From: CALEUX01 sp964521525
Lineage (GTDB): Bacteria; Bacteroidota; Bacteroidia; Bacteroidales; Marinilabiliaceae
Length of the DNA: 27,260 nt
Assembly (NCBI GenBank): GCA_964521525.1
Contig: CAZFTD010000025.1
Coordinates: 1 to 27,260, forward strand
Direction of reading: 5' to 3'
Both the position numbers and the translations under genes were made by a program. The notes beneath the pieces were generated by a model. The model saw nothing but the letters and a program-made list of their open reading frames with translations. It did not search any database and had not been told where the DNA came from. Positions 24,129 to 27,260 of this stretch are shown here, piece by piece; position 1 is the stretch's first letter, and the number at the start of each line of letters is the position of its first letter.

Positions 24129-25280
24129 TCAAATAATCGGTTCAATTCCAATCCCGGGCTTGTCAATCAGCGTTACTTTTCCATCTACAATTTGCACTCC
24201 GGTAAAAATGTCATTGCTTATCAAAAGGTTGCCATCCAAATCACACCAGTCGGTCATAGGTGAGAGCTGAGCCGCGGCCGAAACCGCACAGGATGTCTCA
24301 GTCATGCAGCCAATCATAACCTTCATATCCAAGGCTTTGGCTAATGTCAGCATTTTATGGGCTTCCCTCATTCCGGTGCATTTCATTAATTTTATATTGA
24401 TGCCCGAATAAACGCCATGCATTTTTTTCACATCCGATAAACGCTGTAAAGCTTCATCGGCAATGGTGGGGAGGGGGCTGTTCTCGGTTAGCCACGCCAT
24501 ATCATCAATGGATTCTTTGGGCAATGGTTGTTCAACAAACACAATGCCTTTATCTTTAAGCCAATGAATCATGTCCAGGGCTTTATACTTATCAATCCAT
24601 CCCTGATTCACATCAACACACAACGGCACCTCGGTTTGGCTGCGAATGGTTTCAATCATCTCCATGTCGTTGGCTCGACCTAATTTAACTTTTAGAATTT
24701 TGTAAGGGCTGGCTTCTCTGACTTTTTGCTGAACCACTTCCTTCGTATCAATGCCAATGGTGAATGATGTATTAGGGGTGGTTTGGGCATCAAAACCCCA
24801 TATTTTATACCATGGCTGCTGCATTAGTTTTCCAATTAAGTCGTGCATGGCAATATCGATTGATGCTTTTGCTGCGTAATTGCCCGGAGCTACACCATCA
24901 ACATAAGCCAAAATATGCTCAAGCTGGAATGGGTCTGAAAACTGGTCGAGTTTTAAACTGCTTAAAAATTTGGCAGCAGTTTCGTGCGATTCACCAAGAT
25001 AAGGTGGCATTGAAGCTTCACCATAACCGGTAATTCCATCGTAGGTGATTTCGGTGAGCATAACCGGAGTGGTAGTTCTGGAGCTGCCGGCAAGAGTAAA
25101 AGCATGCTTTAATATTAAATTATAGGGCATAAACTTAAGCGATAGTTTCCCATTGCCATTTATTCTGGTATTAGATGGTTTGCAACTCATTTGGGATAAT
25201 AGAGAATTGAGGCCAATAAATCCTGCTGCGGCGGTTAAACTGCCCGTTTGGATAAAGTTTCTTCTGGAAAGGTTAAGCAT
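24129..25280 (-). CDS. Exported dipeptide epimerase, enolase superfamily (L-Ala-D/L-Glu type)
   Basis: This 383-residue muconate-lactonising-type enolase member probably converts L-Ala-D-Glu to L-Ala-L-Glu so that the dipeptide can be degraded. Catalytic lysines appear in KVK (197-199) and Lys297. Metal ligands are Asp223 (CVDVNQGW), Glu250 (VEQPL) and Asp275 (IADEA). The DLD motif (347-349) matches the DxD that binds the substrate amino group in dipeptide epimerases. The N-terminus has a twin-arginine signal (LSRRNFIQTG, then a hydrophobic stretch to about 30), so the folded enzyme should be exported by Tat, unlike the cytoplasmic E. coli YcjG and B. subtilis YkfB. A cysteine at 33 (MSC) might be lipidated, but the lipobox is poor. 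It is transcribed alone from a promoter with the locus operator. Confidence 0.88.
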   Translation of the reverse strand: MLNLSRRNFIQTGSLTAAAGFIGLNSLLSQMSCKPSNTRINGNGKLSLKFMPYNLILKHAFTLAGSSRTTTPVMLTEITYDGITGYGEASMPPYLGESHETAAKFLSSLKLDQFSDPFQLEHILAYVDGVAPGNYAAKASIDIAMHDLIGKLMQQPWYKIWGFDAQTTPNTSFTIGIDTKEVVQQKVREASPYKILKVKLGRANDMEMIETIRSQTEVPLCVDVNQGWIDKYKALDMIHWLKDKGIVFVEQPLPKESIDDMAWLTENSPLPTIADEALQRLSDVKKMHGVYSGINIKLMKCTGMREAHKMLTLAKALDMKVMIGCMTETSCAVSAAAQLSPMTDWCDLDGNLLISNDIFTGVQIVDGKVTLIDKPGIGIEPII

Positions 25281-25317
25281 ATTATGTTTTTATTACGAAA
25301 TTCACCAAATTGCTTTT

Positions 25318-25334
25318 AGCCAATTCAATTGGCT
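25318..25334. promoter_or_regulatory. Perfect 17-bp palindrome in the epimerase leader
   Basis: AGCCAATT (25318-25325), a single C, and AATTGGCT (25327-25334) form a perfect inverted repeat 38 nt upstream of the epimerase start codon and about 85 nt downstream of its operator. It could be a second operator or an mRNA hairpin. No T run follows, so termination is unlikely. Confidence 0.4.
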
Positions 25335-25417
25335 GAAAAACTGAATTCTCTTACCCCTCTTCCAGTGCCCAGCTATTCAGATAAATTTTTAAAAAAAACT
25401 GCATAATATTAAATGAC

Positions 25418-25443
25418 GTATTATTGTAATACATGTAAATTTA
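25418..25443 (-). promoter_or_regulatory. Operator and weak -7 box of the epimerase gene
   Basis: TGTAATACA lies at 25425-25433, within a perfect inverted repeat GTATTA-TTG-TAATAC (25418-25432). On the minus strand the adjoining sequence TAAATTTA (25436-25443) matches seven of eight positions of TAnnTTTG. The leader to the start codon at 25280 would be about 140 nt. Confidence 0.5.
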
Positions 25444-25665
25444 AATAAAGTTTTTTAAAAATAAAACAACTTCTTTTTATCCATATGTTTTTTTGATTAG
25501 ATTTTATTGCCTTTTTTAGTTTGTAGGTTACTATCTGTTTATACTTTTTTAAATATCAACAAATCAGTATTAAATTGTTAATTAATGATTGAAGGAATCT
25601 TTTTTTATTTCGGTTTTAGTTAAAATAGATTGCGAATCTTAGTCATTATTTTTTTATTTTAAAAT

Positions 25666-25682
25666 TGTAATACATATTTTTG
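25666..25682 (+). promoter_or_regulatory. Operator and -7 box upstream of namZ2
   Basis: TGTAATACA at 25666-25674 abuts TATTTTTG at 25675-25682, a full match to TAnnTTTG. Here the word precedes the box rather than following it. The namZ2 start is 220 nt downstream, and the intervening leader contains copy B of the 88-bp repeat. Confidence 0.55.
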
Positions 25683-25818
25683 AATAAAACAATTGATCGA
25701 TTTCTGGTTCGTTTTTGAGCATGGGCCAGGTTATCAAAATGGATTTTTAGATTGAGATCAATAAGCAGGACAATGTCAGTAGGGTAATAGGTTGATATAA
25801 ATCTGATTACAATCGAAG

Positions 25819-25906
25819 CGAGCATGATTCGTCAAACACAAACACGGATGAAAATTCATCATGCGAGTCCCATTCGGCCATATTATAAAAATTATTTACG
25901 GATGAA
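25819..25906 (+). repeat. 88-bp dispersed repeat, copy B, ending on the namZ2 start codon
   Basis: This is the same element as at 16-104, in the same orientation, roughly 86 percent identical by hand count. The block CGGATGAAAATTCATC and the right end TTACGGATGAA are unchanged, while the A/C-rich stretch between the two small hairpins differs most. The conserved pairing GCATGAT/ATCATGC is kept (25822-25828 and 25858-25864). It lies inside the presumed namZ2 leader, and the ATG of namZ2 forms its last bases. Confidence 0.75.
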
Positions 25907-27128
25907 AAGGAGAATTGTTTTTTTACCATTAATATTGGCCTTTTATTTAGCCAATGCCCAGGTTAAAACAGGGATTGAAGTACTTCGCGAAAGGAAATTT
26001 GATGTTTTAAAGGGTAAAAAAGTTGGTTTAATAACCAACCCTACCGGAGTCGATAAACAATTGAAATCGACCATTGATATTCTGAATGAAGCCCCCGATG
26101 TTAAGCTGGTAGCATTATTTGCTCCTGAGCATGGGGTTCGGGGCGATTACTATGCCGGCGATCAGGTACAAAATACAGTGGATGACAAAACAGGCGTGCC
26201 TGTTTATAGTTTGCATGGAAAAACAAAAAAGCCAACTCCCCAAATGCTCAAAGGAATAGATGTTCTGGTATATGATATACAGGATATTGGTTCGCGCTCG
26301 TACACTTATATCAGTACCTTAGGTTTAGCCATGGAGGCTGCTGCCGAGAATGGTATTAAGATGTTGGTTCTTGACCGGCCAAACCCGTTGGGAGGCAATA
26401 AGTTTGAGGGGCCATTGGTAGAAGAGGGTTTCTTTTCATTTGTTAGTCAATATGCTATTACTTATGTACATGGCTTTACAGTTGGTGAATTAGCCATGTT
26501 CTTAAATGGAGAAAAACTTTTAACCGGTGGGAAAAAATGCGATTTAACGGTTGTTGGCATGGAGGGCTGGAATCGTAAGATGTCGTTCGAAGAAACCGGA
26601 CTGCAATGGATTCCGTCATCTCCTCATATTCCTCATGCCCATTCGGCTTATTATTACCCTGTTTCCGGAATTTTAGGCGAGTTATATTGTGTCAGCATTG
26701 GAGTGGGTTATACCATGCCATTTCAGCTGTTTGGTGCTGATTGGCTGGATGCTCAAAAATTAACCGATCGATTGAACAGCCTGCAATTACCCGGAATTTT
26801 ATTCCGTCCCATTCATTATCGTCCTTATTATAGCGTGTTTAAAGGAGAATTGATTCATGGCGTTCAGGTGCACATTACCAATTTGGAAAGTGCCCCTTTA
26901 TCGCTCGTTCAGTTTTATGTGCTTCAGGAAGCATATGCTTTAAATCCAGATAAGAATGTATTCGAACTTTGCGAAAAAAGTCGATTAAGTATGTTCGATA
27001 AAGTTTGCGGAACCGATAAGGTGAGAAAAGCTTTTGAAAAGCGATTTAAAGTTGACGATATTATCAATTTATGGACTAAAGATGTGAAAGCATTCACTAA
27101 AAAGGCTGAGAAATATTTCCTGTATTAA
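25902..27128 (+). CDS. namZ: NamZ2, exo-beta-N-acetylmuramidase (GH171, DUF1343)
   Basis: This second paralogue of the MurNAc-removing exo-enzyme has landmarks KVGLITNPTGV (40-50), APEHGVRGDYYAG (74-86, Glu76), DIQDIGSRSYTYI (125-137) and DRPNP (158-162). I start it at 25902 (408 residues) because a clear signal peptide (MKRRIVFLPL to ANAQ) begins there. The open frame back to 25824 is translated repeat sequence. Unlike NamZ1 it has no lipobox, so a soluble periplasmic or secreted form is expected. The two paralogues clearly differ in the loop after PEHG and in their C-terminal halves. In Tannerella forsythia two NamZ proteins differ in substrate size preference, and a similar split is plausible here. 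Its promoter carries the locus operator at 25666-25674. Confidence 0.93.
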   Translation: MKRRIVFLPLILAFYLANAQVKTGIEVLRERKFDVLKGKKVGLITNPTGVDKQLKSTIDILNEAPDVKLVALFAPEHGVRGDYYAGDQVQNTVDDKTGVPVYSLHGKTKKPTPQMLKGIDVLVYDIQDIGSRSYTYISTLGLAMEAAAENGIKMLVLDRPNPLGGNKFEGPLVEEGFFSFVSQYAITYVHGFTVGELAMFLNGEKLLTGGKKCDLTVVGMEGWNRKMSFEETGLQWIPSSPHIPHAHSAYYYPVSGILGELYCVSIGVGYTMPFQLFGADWLDAQKLTDRLNSLQLPGILFRPIHYRPYYSVFKGELIHGVQVHITNLESAPLSLVQFYVLQEAYALNPDKNVFELCEKSRLSMFDKVCGTDKVRKAFEKRFKVDDIINLWTKDVKAFTKKAEKYFLY

Positions 27129-27136
27129 GCTAAAAA

Positions 27137-27260
27137 GGGAAACCGGAGAAAGGAAACCGAAGACCGAAGGCAGGCAGCAAGCTCTAAGCCCAAGGCTCTA
27201 TGCAATAACAATTTTTCCAGTCTGCGGTTTCCGGTTTTCAGCCTCCCTTCTCCGGTCTCC
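27137..27260. repeat. Long imperfect inverted repeat with GAAACCGGAGA-type arms
   Basis: The left arm starting GAAACCGGAGAAAGG (from 27139) is imperfectly complementary to the right arm at about 27217-27260, which on the minus strand begins GGAGACCGGAGAAGGGAGG. Both arms repeat the words ACCGGA, AAACCG and AGACC. The roughly 45-bp centre contains no gene. It follows namZ2 directly and may end its transcript; the window stops inside or at the end of the right arm. Confidence 0.5.

Noticed and set aside
25824..25901. A longer namZ2 starting at 25824
   Set aside because: The extra 26 residues are translated from the dispersed repeat, and a complete signal peptide begins at the ATG at 25902.

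Overview
The window comes from a Bacteroidota genome, most likely order Bacteroidales or a relative; I would not name a genus. Support comes from the SusC/SusD pair, lipoproteins with Bacteroidota-style signal peptides, promoter-like TAnnTTTG boxes, AT-rich intergenic DNA and the absence of clear Shine-Dalgarno sequences. There is one scaffold gap of 100 N (11595-11694).

The left edge (1-1570) is housekeeping: the gamma subunit of a 2-oxoacid:acceptor oxidoreductase, then a convergent Prx6-type peroxiredoxin, with a terminator hairpin for each.

From 2054 to 27128 almost everything reads as one large peptidoglycan (muropeptide) scavenging locus. A plus-strand group holds a DigH/YngK-like hydrolase of denuded glycans, an SSS-family symporter (the family of the Tannerella MurNAc transporter MurT), a NagX/HGSNAT-like membrane acyltransferase and an orphan 85-residue HisKA protein. 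A minus-strand group holds, in order of transcription, a lipoprotein metallophosphoesterase with a PQQ-type propeller, NamZ1 (exo-N-acetylmuramidase, GH171), a secreted GH3_C plus beta-lactamase-fold protein, a GH20 hexosaminidase cut by the gap, and a two-part FAD/Fe-S D-2-hydroxyacid dehydrogenase. Further right, also on the minus strand, lie a YkfC-like NlpC/P60 lipoprotein, SusC and SusD, and separately an exported L-Ala-D/L-Glu-type dipeptide epimerase. A second NamZ closes the window on the plus strand.

The proposed division of labour is inference. Glycan chains are shortened by the DigH-like enzyme and trimmed alternately by GH20 (GlcNAc) and NamZ (MurNAc). The stem peptide is cut by NlpC/P60 and L-Ala-D-Glu is epimerised. 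SusCD and the SSS symporter carry products across the two membranes. D-lactate released from MurNAc 6-phosphate could be oxidised by the dehydrogenase. No murK, murQ, amidase or transcription regulator is present in the window.

The most striking non-coding signal is a 9-bp near-palindrome, TGTAATACA/TGTATTACA. It lies in front of five transcription units of this locus and nearly always touches a TAnnTTTG box, which suggests a dedicated regulon. Other non-coding structure includes an 88-bp repeat in two copies (16-104 and 25819-25906), each ending on the start codon of an unrelated gene; two MITE-like elements (14862-15211 and 17216-17336); and several purine-rich imperfect palindromes in intergenic spaces.
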